A DNA stretch of 64,000 nt from assembly GCF_030815415.1 (NCBI RefSeq), contig NZ_JAUSWW010000001.1:4402001-4466000 (forward strand). The letters run 5' to 3'. Shown piece after piece: positions 36,842 through 44,544 of the stretch. Position 1 is the stretch's first letter; every line of letters begins with the position of its first letter. This DNA comes from Streptomyces canus. Its GTDB lineage: Bacteria > Actinomycetota > Actinomycetes > Streptomycetales > Streptomycetaceae. A program made the translations under genes and the position numbers. Under the pieces are notes generated by a model. It saw only the letters and a list, made by a program, of their open reading frames with translations, was not told the DNA's origin and ran no database searches.

Positions 36842-38041
36842 TCAGTTGGACGCGAGGATCTTCAGCTCGGGATGTGCCGTGCCACCCTCGATCGCCGTCG
36901 ACGAGATGTGGGACACGATCCGCGCGTCGACGGGGTCGTGCGCCGGGTCGTCGTGGACGACGAGGTGTTCGTACGTGGTGGAGCGCTGGGCCGGGACCCG
37001 TCCCGCCGTACGGATCATGTCGATCATTTCCTGGAGGTTGGAGCGGTGCTTGGCACCGGCCGCCGAGACGACGTTCTCCTCCAGCATGATCGAGCCGAGG
37101 TCATCGGCGCCGTAGTGCAGGGTCAGCTGCCCCGCGTCCTGGCCGGTGGTCAGCCAGGAGCCCTGGATGTGGGCGATGTTGTCCATGAAGAGCCGGGAGA
37201 TCGCGATCATCCGCAGGTACTCGAAGATCGTGGCCTGTGTGCGGCCCTTCAGGTGGTTGTTCATCGGCTGGTAGAGGTACGGGATGAAGGCCCGGAAGCC
37301 GCCGGTGCGGTCCTGTACGTCACGGATCATCCGCAGGTGCTCGATGCGCTCGGCGTTGGTCTCGCCGGTGCCCATGAGCATCGTGGAGGTGGACTCCACG
37401 CCCAGGTTGTGCGCGGTCTCCATGATCTCCAGCCAGCGCTCGCCGGACTCCTTGAGGGGCGCGATGGCCTTGCGGGGGCGCTCGGGCAGCAGCTCGGCGC
37501 CGGCGCCGGCGAAGGAGTCGAGACCGGCAGCGTGGATGCGCTGGATCGCCTCCTCCACGCTCACCTTGGAGATGCGGGCCATGTGCTCGACCTCGGACGC
37601 GCCGAGGGAGTGGATGACCAGCTGCGGGAATTCCTTCTTGATCGCCGCGAAGTGCTTCTCGTAGTACTCCACGCCGTAGTCCGGGTGGTGGCCGCCCTGG
37701 AACATGATCTGCGTACCGCCCAGCTCGACGGTCTCCGCGCAGCGGCGCAGGATGTCGTCGAGGTCGCGGGTCCAGCCCTTGTCCTTGGCCGTGGGCGGGG
37801 CGTAGAACGCGCAGAACTTGCACGCCGTCACGCAGACGTTGGTGTAGTTGATGTTCCGCTCGATGATGTACGTCGCGATGTGCTCGGTCCCGGCGTACCG
37901 ACGGCGTCGTGCCGCGTCGGCGGCCGCGCCGAGCGCGTGCAGCGGGGCGTCGCGGTAGAGGTCGAGCGCCTCCTCCGGAGTGATCCGCCCACCGGATGCG
38001 GCGCGGTCGAGGACGGACTGAAGGTCGGCCTTCTCGGTCAC
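36842..38041 (-). CDS. mqnC: Cyclic dehypoxanthinyl futalosine synthase (radical SAM)
   Basis: 399 residues from a GTG with an AAAGGGA site at 7 bases. The radical-SAM cluster motif is CVTACKFCAF (C-x3-C-x2-C) near residue 65, with ERNINYTNVC before it, and QGGHHPDYG and the SAM/substrate region TMLMGTGETNAERI. MqnC closes dehypoxanthine futalosine in the alternative menaquinone pathway used by Streptomyces. It places menaquinone synthesis near complex I. Confidence 0.95.
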   Translation of the reverse strand: MTEKADLQSVLDRAASGGRITPEEALDLYRDAPLHALGAAADAARRRRYAGTEHIATYIIERNINYTNVCVTACKFCAFYAPPTAKDKGWTRDLDDILRRCAETVELGGTQIMFQGGHHPDYGVEYYEKHFAAIKKEFPQLVIHSLGASEVEHMARISKVSVEEAIQRIHAAGLDSFAGAGAELLPERPRKAIAPLKESGERWLEIMETAHNLGVESTSTMLMGTGETNAERIEHLRMIRDVQDRTGGFRAFIPYLYQPMNNHLKGRTQATIFEYLRMIAISRLFMDNIAHIQGSWLTTGQDAGQLTLHYGADDLGSIMLEENVVSAAGAKHRSNLQEMIDMIRTAGRVPAQRSTTYEHLVVHDDPAHDPVDARIVSHISSTAIEGGTAHPELKILASN

Positions 38042-38132
38042 CGGAGCGTCCCTTTCGTCAAGGGTTGTGGACGGAACCATCCGTAATGGACGGACTGCGC
38101 CAGCCTACGCCAGCGGTTTTGCGAGGCACACG

Positions 38133-38864
38133 TCAGGCCGCGTACGCGCCGATCAGCAGTCCGACGAACGCCCCCATGATCAGGAACGGTCCGAACGGGA
38201 TCGACGTCTTGCGCCCCGCCTTCCGCGCGACGACCAGCGCACCGCTGTACAGCGCCCCCAGCAGGAACCCGGCGAAAGTCCCCAGCATGACCGTCGGCCA
38301 GCCGTACCAGCCCAGCACCGCCCCCGCCCCGAGCGCGAGCTTCACATCGCCGAAGCCCATGCCCGCGGGGTTGATCAGGAACAGCACGAAGTAGCCGCCG
38401 CCGAGCGCGAGGGCGCCCAGGAGTGCTGTCGGCCAGTCCCCGGTGTGCTCGGGCACGAACGACATCATGCCCAGCAGCGCGAGGGCGGCGCCCGCGAGCG
38501 GCAGGGTCAGGACGTCGGGCAGCCGCTGCACCCGCAGGTCGACCACGGCCAGCAGTACGCCGACCGGGGCGAGCAGCAGCCAGACGGCGATCTCGGGCCG
38601 GGTGCCGGTCGCGGCGGCGAGGGCGGCGCAGACGAGAGCGGTGAGGGTGGAGAGAAGGGCCACGGGAGGGCCGTAGGACTGTTCGCGCTGTTCGCACTGC
38701 TTGCAGCGCGCCCATCCGATCCACCCCCCGAGCGGATGCCCGCCCGGGCAGGTGGTCCGCCACTCCTCCCCCGACGGGACGGAGAACCGATAGGCGGCCT
38801 TCGGCAGAAACGCACCCGCCGCCGCGCCCCACAGCGCGGCGGCGATCACGAGAAAGGTGGTCAT
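38133..38864 (-). CDS. Prepilin peptidase (A24 family)
   Basis: 243 residues. The aspartic-protease motifs are VVDLRVQRLPDVLTLP and GMGFGDVKLALG (GxGD). The N-terminal methylase-like region is reduced, with single C.. CKQC cysteines, as in other actinobacterial pilin peptidases. There are about seven helices. The ATGA overlap with the LysM/BTAD gene stop indicates co-expression. It probably processes the Flp pilin and TadE/G proteins encoded at 54.9-56.5 kb, as no other such enzyme is visible. Confidence 0.88.
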   Translation of the reverse strand: MTTFLVIAAALWGAAAGAFLPKAAYRFSVPSGEEWRTTCPGGHPLGGWIGWARCKQCEQREQSYGPPVALLSTLTALVCAALAAATGTRPEIAVWLLLAPVGVLLAVVDLRVQRLPDVLTLPLAGAALALLGMMSFVPEHTGDWPTALLGALALGGGYFVLFLINPAGMGFGDVKLALGAGAVLGWYGWPTVMLGTFAGFLLGALYSGALVVARKAGRKTSIPFGPFLIMGAFVGLLIGAYAA

Positions 38865-41800
38865 CCCACGGCCGCGACGCCGTTGCGCCACGTAGGCAGG
38901 AGCTCGTCGAGCAGTGCCTCGGTGCGCGGCGGCAGGCCACGGGCCCCGCTGCGGGTGATGAGGTCGGCGGCGAGGGCCTGGAGCCGGTCGGTGTCACCGG
39001 TGGCGTGGGTGGCGCGGAGCAGTTCGTGCCAGAGGCGCTCGTCGCCGGGCGCGGAGTTGAGGGCGGCGCCGAGCGCCTCGATGGCCTTCTCCGCGCGGTC
39101 CTTGACCAGGTGGAACTCGGACAGCGCGAGGCCGATGTCCGCGACGAGGAGCGGAAGTTGGGCGTCGATGATCTCGTGGGTGAGCCAGCGGTAGCGCCCC
39201 TCGGGCCGGTCGGCGAGGAGCGGGCCGCGGACGAGGACGAGCGCGTCGGTGAGCAGCCGGCCGCGCACGACACGACTGTCGACGCCGCGGCCCTGCGTGG
39301 CCTCGTGGTAGAGGGAGCGCAGGACGTCGAGGTCGGAGACGACGGTCTTGGCGAGCGTGAGCCGCCCGGTGCTGTCGGTCTTGAGGCGCGGCGAGCCGTC
39401 GGGGTCGGTGCCGAGCCAGGCCCGGAGCCGGTCGAGGAGGGCTTCTCGTACGTCGTCCGTGACGCCGCGCGGCCAGAGCGCGGAGGACAGCACGCGCGGG
39501 TGGACGCCCTCGCGGTGCAGGAGCAGCAGGGCGAGCGCCTCGTGGAGCAGGGCGCTGCGGTCGCCGTCGGGGGTGTCGAGGCCGATGATCTCGTACGGTC
39601 CGACGAGCCGCGCGTACACCGCGGGCCGTCCCTGCTCGCTGACGTCGACGAGGAACGGGGGTGCGGTGGCCGGCCCCTGCGGTTCGCGCTCCGGGTCGGA
39701 CTCGACGAAGAGTTCGACGACCGCGCGCTGGAGGGGGACGGGCAGGAGCTGGGCGTCGAGTTCGAGGCCGAGCAGCGGGGCGAGCAGCTTGCCCTCGCCG
39801 GTGATCTCCATCTCCCAGGCGGCGCCGGGCAGATCGCCGCTCTCGGTGCCGACGAGGTAGCCGATGCCGAGCCGGCCGGCGTCCGCGGCGAGTTCGGCGA
39901 GCTTCATCGCGTCGTCGGCGGAGGGCTCGGCGGCGAGGAGGACGAGGTGCGGGGCCCAACGGGTGTGCTGGGCGGGGCCGGTGCGCCCGGTGAGGACCGA
40001 GTCGTGCCCGGCGGCCCCCAGCGCGCCGCGCCGCTGCCGGGTCTCGGCCTCCATGGTCTCGACGAGGTCGGCGATCCCTTCGAGGTGCCGCAGCCGGTTG
40101 GGCGCGAGGGGCGTGAGGTCCTCGCCGAAGCCGACGAGGGTGATGGTCATGCGGTCCGACCAGCCGTTGGTGGCCAGTTCGGCGGCGACGGAGGCGAAGA
40201 CGGCGGCACGGTCGGCCTCGCTTCCGCTCAGCGACACGATGCCGGGCACCGACTCCAGGTTGAGCAGCAGCCGGGAGTCGTCCAGGGTGCCGAGGCTGAC
40301 GAGGCCGGGGTAGGGGGCGGCGGCGTCGACGTCCTCGTACCGCTCGGCGTCGGTGCGCGCGAGCATCCAGAACGTCTGGTCCTGGCCGAGCTGCCAGGGA
40401 GCCGGCGGGTTTCCGGACGGCTGGGCGAGCTGGAGGTGAAGGTCACCGTTGCCGCTGAGCCAGGTCGCGTAGACGGTGGGCAGGGGGCGCGACTCGGCGG
40501 CGAGGGAGGCGGCGAGCCCGCGCAGGGAGCGGTCCAGCAGTCGTACGCCTTCGGGGTCGGCGCCCACGAGCAGGGCGTCCTGCGCGTCGGCGGCGTCCCC
40601 GGTCGGCGTGGGCGGCTCCATGCCGCGCCGCCCGCCGACGGCACCGAAGGCCGACTGCCACAGGGCCTGCCGGCGGCGACGCCCGAGGGCGCCGAGGAGT
40701 CCGGCGGCGAGGAGGGGGGCGCCGACGAGCGCCTGCGGGAGACCGAAGGCGTCGGAGGCGGCGTTCGTGGATGTGGCGTGCTGCTGGTGCTGCTCCTGGT
40801 GGCCGGTCTGCCGGTCGGTCTGCTGGTCGGGGGCGGGGCGCTGCTCCGGGAGGGAGGCGTGGCCGGTGCCACCGCCTTGCTGTGCGCCGCCGCCCTGCTG
40901 GGCTCCGCCGCCCTGGGCGTGGTCGCCGCTCTGGCCGTAGTCGTGGATCTGCTGCTGGGCGGCGGAGCCTCCGGACGCCTCGGGCATCTCGACGAGGTCC
41001 CCGCCCCGGGCGTCGCCCGGCATCTCCATGATCCAGCCGGGCCGGATGAGGCTGGCCTCGGACAGCTTGGAACCGTCCGGCTGCACCCGGTCCTTGTTGA
41101 GATCGAAGATCTCCTTGTACCGGCGCCCGTCACCGAGGTGCCGTTCGGCGATCTCCCAGAGGGAATCGTGATGACGGCCCTCGGGCGGCTGGATCCGGTA
41201 GTACTTCGTGTCGTCGGCCTTGGACGCGCTGCCCCCGGCATCGGCGTGCGCGGCGGCGCCGGCGGCCTGCTCGGCGAGGGCCGCGGCAGTGCTCGCGGCC
41301 TGCTCCTGCTGCTGGGCGAAGAGGCCGCCGCCGGGGGTCTGCTGTGCGGCGGCGACCGTGCCCCGCTGGTTCCCCTCCATGTCGTGCCCGAGCTGGGACA
41401 GCCCCGGGGTGAGGCTGGCGGCGGTGGCGCCGACGAGCAGGAGGGCGGCGACGAGCTGCCGGGCGAGGAGCTGGCTGGGGCCGGAGCCGGGAACGCGGCC
41501 GGGGACGCCGATGCCGGAGACGGCGGCCTTTATCTCGACGAGCACACAGGCGGTGAACTGGGCCCACGCGAGCCACACGATGACCGTGAGGATGTTCAGG
41601 AAGGTGCCGGTGGTGATGGGCTTCTGGAGCCACTCGAGCTCAGGCACCCCGTGGGGCAACGGCCACCCGACGGACACGGCCAAGGCGCCCGGCACTCCCA
41701 CGACCAGCACCAGCAGCGCGACGAACGCGAAGAACGCCTTGACGAAGTCCCCGAACGAACGCCGCCGGATCCGCACGGGCTGCGGAGTCCGGTTCCTCGG

Positions 41801-41866
41801 GGTACTCGGGCTGCCCGTCGAGCTTCCCGTCGAGCTTGACGAGCTGGAAGTGCGGCGTCGCGGCAT
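38861..41866 (-). CDS. Membrane-anchored LysM/BTAD-domain protein
   Basis: 1001 residues. There is a Ser/Arg head, two or three helices within 40-150, a LysM-like domain near 210-290 (SLWEIAERHLGDGRRYKEIFDLNKDRVQPDG), a Gln/Gly/His linker with GGGAQQGGG repeats, another helix and a long cytosolic region. It ends in a BTAD/SARP-type TPR-like domain (DLDVLRSLYHEATQGRG ... LWHELLRATHATGDTDRLQALA). There is no ordinary DNA-binding wing at the N-terminus. It may link wall state to signalling for Tad pilus assembly, but that is inferred from gene order with prepilin peptidase. Confidence 0.8.
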   Translation of the reverse strand: MPRRRTSSSSSSTGSSTGSPSTPRNRTPQPVRIRRRSFGDFVKAFFAFVALLVLVVGVPGALAVSVGWPLPHGVPELEWLQKPITTGTFLNILTVIVWLAWAQFTACVLVEIKAAVSGIGVPGRVPGSGPSQLLARQLVAALLLVGATAASLTPGLSQLGHDMEGNQRGTVAAAQQTPGGGLFAQQQEQAASTAAALAEQAAGAAAHADAGGSASKADDTKYYRIQPPEGRHHDSLWEIAERHLGDGRRYKEIFDLNKDRVQPDGSKLSEASLIRPGWIMEMPGDARGGDLVEMPEASGGSAAQQQIHDYGQSGDHAQGGGAQQGGGAQQGGGTGHASLPEQRPAPDQQTDRQTGHQEQHQQHATSTNAASDAFGLPQALVGAPLLAAGLLGALGRRRRQALWQSAFGAVGGRRGMEPPTPTGDAADAQDALLVGADPEGVRLLDRSLRGLAASLAAESRPLPTVYATWLSGNGDLHLQLAQPSGNPPAPWQLGQDQTFWMLARTDAERYEDVDAAAPYPGLVSLGTLDDSRLLLNLESVPGIVSLSGSEADRAAVFASVAAELATNGWSDRMTITLVGFGEDLTPLAPNRLRHLEGIADLVETMEAETRQRRGALGAAGHDSVLTGRTGPAQHTRWAPHLVLLAAEPSADDAMKLAELAADAGRLGIGYLVGTESGDLPGAAWEMEITGEGKLLAPLLGLELDAQLLPVPLQRAVVELFVESDPEREPQGPATAPPFLVDVSEQGRPAVYARLVGPYEIIGLDTPDGDRSALLHEALALLLLHREGVHPRVLSSALWPRGVTDDVREALLDRLRAWLGTDPDGSPRLKTDSTGRLTLAKTVVSDLDVLRSLYHEATQGRGVDSRVVRGRLLTDALVLVRGPLLADRPEGRYRWLTHEIIDAQLPLLVADIGLALSEFHLVKDRAEKAIEALGAALNSAPGDERLWHELLRATHATGDTDRLQALAADLITRSGARGLPPRTEALLDELLPTWRNGVAAVG

Positions 41867-42183
41867 GGCGGGTGTCCTGGGTGGTGTGTGAAGGGAGTGG
41901 GTGTGGGTGTGCTGAGGGGTGTACTGAGCCTACAGAGATCTTATGTACGGCGTCGAAGGTCGGGCAGGGCCCTGTGGACAACCTCTCGGATCACTTCCTC
42001 ACGACCTGCCGGACATGCCCGAGTTGGCGCCTCTTTGACCTTCAACCTGTGCCGCCGTTCGCAATCGCCACGCCACACCCTCACGCTCTCTGCACAATGC
42101 TCCGCAGGCAGTTAAAGGCCCCTCACCCACCCCTGATAGCTTCGTTCCCCGTTGCACACGCCGACCTCCGGGGGAGATCCATC
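41867..42183. promoter_or_regulatory. Divergent intergenic region
   Basis: A 317-base region between the LysM/BTAD gene and the lipoprotein gene. It contains GT-rich runs (tgggtgtgggtgtg near 41898) and a moderately GC-poor patch around 41935-41960. Promoters for both directions should lie here; no specific operator was recognised. Confidence 0.4.
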
Positions 42184-42852
42184 GTGGCCCGCCGCGCCCT
42201 GCCCGTCACCGCCGCCGCGTTCGCCATGACGGCGACCCTTCTGCTCACCGCGTGCGGTGGGGGTGACGGGGGGTCTCCGGATGACATCAAGGGGGCGGGC
42301 ACGGCGTCGGGGAGTCCGTCGGCTTCCGCCTCCGCGTCGGCATCGCCCGTTGCCGACAGACCGGATGTGAGCCTTCCCGCGGACCTGGACCTGGTCTTCG
42401 ACTTCGAGAAGCCGTCGGACGCGGACAACGCGGCCGCACTCGCCGACGCGGAGAACTACGTCCGCGCGCTGAACCACGGCGTCACGCGGCAGGACCCCTC
42501 CGACCCCGCCTATCAGTACTACTCCGCCGGGGACGCGGCCCGGTACGCGAACACGCAGATCAAGGAGTACGTGAAGGGCGGCTGGACGCTCACCGGCAAG
42601 GACCGTTACTACCGGGCGGAGACCAGCGCGGCCGGCGACTCGAAGTCGGTGAAGCTCGTGCGCGTCTCCTTCTGCGAGGACGCCTCGAAGGTCTACGGCA
42701 AGGAAGTGAAGAGCGGGAAGGTCCTCCACACCGAGGAAAGCCCGGACGATTTCCTCAAGTTCAACCTCGTCATGGCGTCCGCGAAGGGCTCGCCGGTGTG
42801 GCGTGCCCAGCAGATCACCGTCAAGGAGAAGGCGACGGAATGCCAGGAGTGA
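42184..42852 (+). CDS. Lipoprotein of unknown function
   Basis: 222 residues from a GTG with a GGGGGAGA site at good distance; the frame is open upstream but without coding bias. The signal ends in LLTAC. A Ser/Ala linker leads to a globular part with a conserved-looking AENYVRALNHGV, YYSAGDAARYANTQIKEYVKGGWTLTGKDRYYRAE and a C-terminal Cys. It resembles NTF2-like exported Streptomyces lipoproteins in size and layout. The next gene overlaps it by 13 bases, so the two are probably co-expressed. Confidence 0.75.
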   Translation: MARRALPVTAAAFAMTATLLLTACGGGDGGSPDDIKGAGTASGSPSASASASASPVADRPDVSLPADLDLVFDFEKPSDADNAAALADAENYVRALNHGVTRQDPSDPAYQYYSAGDAARYANTQIKEYVKGGWTLTGKDRYYRAETSAAGDSKSVKLVRVSFCEDASKVYGKEVKSGKVLHTEESPDDFLKFNLVMASAKGSPVWRAQQITVKEKATECQE

Positions 42853-43907
42853 TCTCCCCCCGGCGCGCGACGTGGGTTCTGGCCCTCACCGCGGGAGCCC
42901 TCGTCTGGACCGCGGGCACCGCGTACGCGGGCAAGCCCGTGCCCGGCGGCCACAACACCACGGAGGGCGGCGCCGACGGGAAGACCCTGCTGGCCTCGGC
43001 CGGCCAGTCCCGGATCAAGGTCACCCAGGTCAGTGGTCCCACCGGCGGCAAGCGCGGTGCCGTCTCGTCCCTGGACGTCAACTGGAAGCCGCCGGCCTGC
43101 TGGTACGAGCCGGTCTTCACCCCCGCGGCACTGAAGGACTTCTCGGAGACCAACGGGGTCGGGGACGTCGGCATCCACGAGTACTGGGCCGGCAAGGGAC
43201 TCTGGACGGACCACTACCGGGACGACAAACCCACGACCAACGTCTTCGAGAACGGTGCGAGCGTCGAGGGCTACAAGAACTACAACCTCGGCCAGGACGG
43301 CTACTTCTGGCGCAGCGTCGCACCGGACATCTCCGACCCGGACTCCTGGGACTGCACCCGCATCATGTTCTGGCAGTCGGCGGGCGAGATTCCGAAGATC
43401 GCCCACGCGCCCACCCCGAAGACGCTCGCCGAGTACGCCTACAACAAGGTCGAGGTCCCGGACACCGAGATCGAGCTGAAGCCCACCACCAAGTCCACGG
43501 TGAACCTGCCCACTTGGGTCTGGCTGGACAAAGCCACCTTCCAGGACGTCAAGGTCCGCGCCGAGCTCCCGAACACGGGGCTGTGGGCGGAGACCACGGC
43601 CAAGCCCGTCGCCCTCCACCTCGATCCGGGCACGGCGGACGCGCAGACCTACCCCGCCTCCGGGGACTGCGAGATCAACGCCGACGGCAGCATCGGCACA
43701 CCGTACGAGAAGGGCGCCGACGGGACCCCGCCCTGCGGCATCCGCTACCTCAAGGCCACGGACGGCACGCCCTACCGCCTGTCCGCCTCGGTGACCTGGC
43801 AGATCACCTGGCAGGGCGCGAACGGCACCGGCGGCGACCTGCCCGACGGGACCTTCGAGACGACGCAGGACATGAACGTCCAGGAGATCCAGTCGATCAA
43901 CCGCTGA
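42840..43907 (+). CDS. Secreted hypothetical protein
   Basis: 355 residues. The ATG overlaps the upstream stop and has AAGGAG upstream. The signal peptide (WVLALTAGALVWTAGTAYA) is cleaved near residue 29. The mature protein is Trp/Tyr/Gly-rich with cysteines at CWYE, DCTRI, DCEI and CGIRY that could form two disulfides. No enzyme motif is recognised. It is likely released or wall-associated and probably works with the lipoprotein encoded just before it. Confidence 0.7.
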   Translation: MPGVISPRRATWVLALTAGALVWTAGTAYAGKPVPGGHNTTEGGADGKTLLASAGQSRIKVTQVSGPTGGKRGAVSSLDVNWKPPACWYEPVFTPAALKDFSETNGVGDVGIHEYWAGKGLWTDHYRDDKPTTNVFENGASVEGYKNYNLGQDGYFWRSVAPDISDPDSWDCTRIMFWQSAGEIPKIAHAPTPKTLAEYAYNKVEVPDTEIELKPTTKSTVNLPTWVWLDKATFQDVKVRAELPNTGLWAETTAKPVALHLDPGTADAQTYPASGDCEINADGSIGTPYEKGADGTPPCGIRYLKATDGTPYRLSASVTWQITWQGANGTGGDLPDGTFETTQDMNVQEIQSINR

Positions 43908-43994
43908 CGTGCCGTCCCTTCGGGACCGTTCCACACAGTCGACACGTTTGTTCGTAGGGCAACGTCACGCACTGGCACCAGGGAAGATACCGGT

Positions 43995-44537
43995 TCAATG
44001 CCATTCGTCGGGGTTGAGTGCCGCCCCCACGAATCCGTCTCCCGTGGTGACTGTCAGGTCCGGCTGGCTCACCAGGCGGGCGATCTTCTCCGCATCAAAT
44101 TCGCGGAACTCGAGAACGAAATGTTCGGCGATGGCGGGTCGGTCCAAGGGGAATCCATCCAGGTCGACCGCTGAGTTCGCGCGGTCGGCTCCTTGGCAGA
44201 GGACCGATACGAACAGTGGGAAGTGTTCCACCTCCAGCAGCCGGTCCGCCTCATCGATGACGGCGGCGATCCCTACTCCGCCGGTCACCGCGCCGCACAG
44301 GTCGTCCAGGCAGTCCACCATCGCGTCCCAGTTCCAGCCGAAGTAACCGTGAAACTGCAACACTTCGGCGAAGGCGGCATAGATCCCGCGCTCAGTCACC
44401 AGATCGCGGGAGTCGAAGCGATGGACATGCCCGCCCTTCGCCTCCAAACGTGCCAGCTGCCGACGGACCTCGGCATCGCCCTGGGGAACGAAGACAACCC
44501 AGGGTTCTGAAGTCCCTGTGATATCGAAATCGGTCAT
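43995..44537 (-). CDS. Barstar-family RNase inhibitor (immunity protein)
   Basis: 180 residues from an ATG with AGGGTGA at 7 bases; an earlier ATG in frame has no site and overlaps the Rhs gene. The core FAEVLQFHGYFGWNWDAMVDCLDDL is the barstar signature (YFG-NWDAL-D-L), containing the acidic face that plugs barnase. It lies 7 bases after the Rhs toxin gene, whose tip carries barnase catalytic residues, so it should protect the producer. An extra N-terminal ~45 and C-terminal segment surround the ~90-residue barstar fold. The DNA is less GC-rich than flanking genes. Confidence 0.88.
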   Translation of the reverse strand: MTDFDITGTSEPWVVFVPQGDAEVRRQLARLEAKGGHVHRFDSRDLVTERGIYAAFAEVLQFHGYFGWNWDAMVDCLDDLCGAVTGGVGIAAVIDEADRLLEVEHFPLFVSVLCQGADRANSAVDLDGFPLDRPAIAEHFVLEFREFDAEKIARLVSQPDLTVTTGDGFVGAALNPDEWH

Positions 44538-44544
44538 TTCTGAA

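Noticed and set aside
41836..42183. Longer N-terminus for the lipoprotein gene
   Set aside because: The extra ~115 residues are unlike protein text, and the GTG at 42184 has a strong ribosome site and gives a standard lipoprotein signal.
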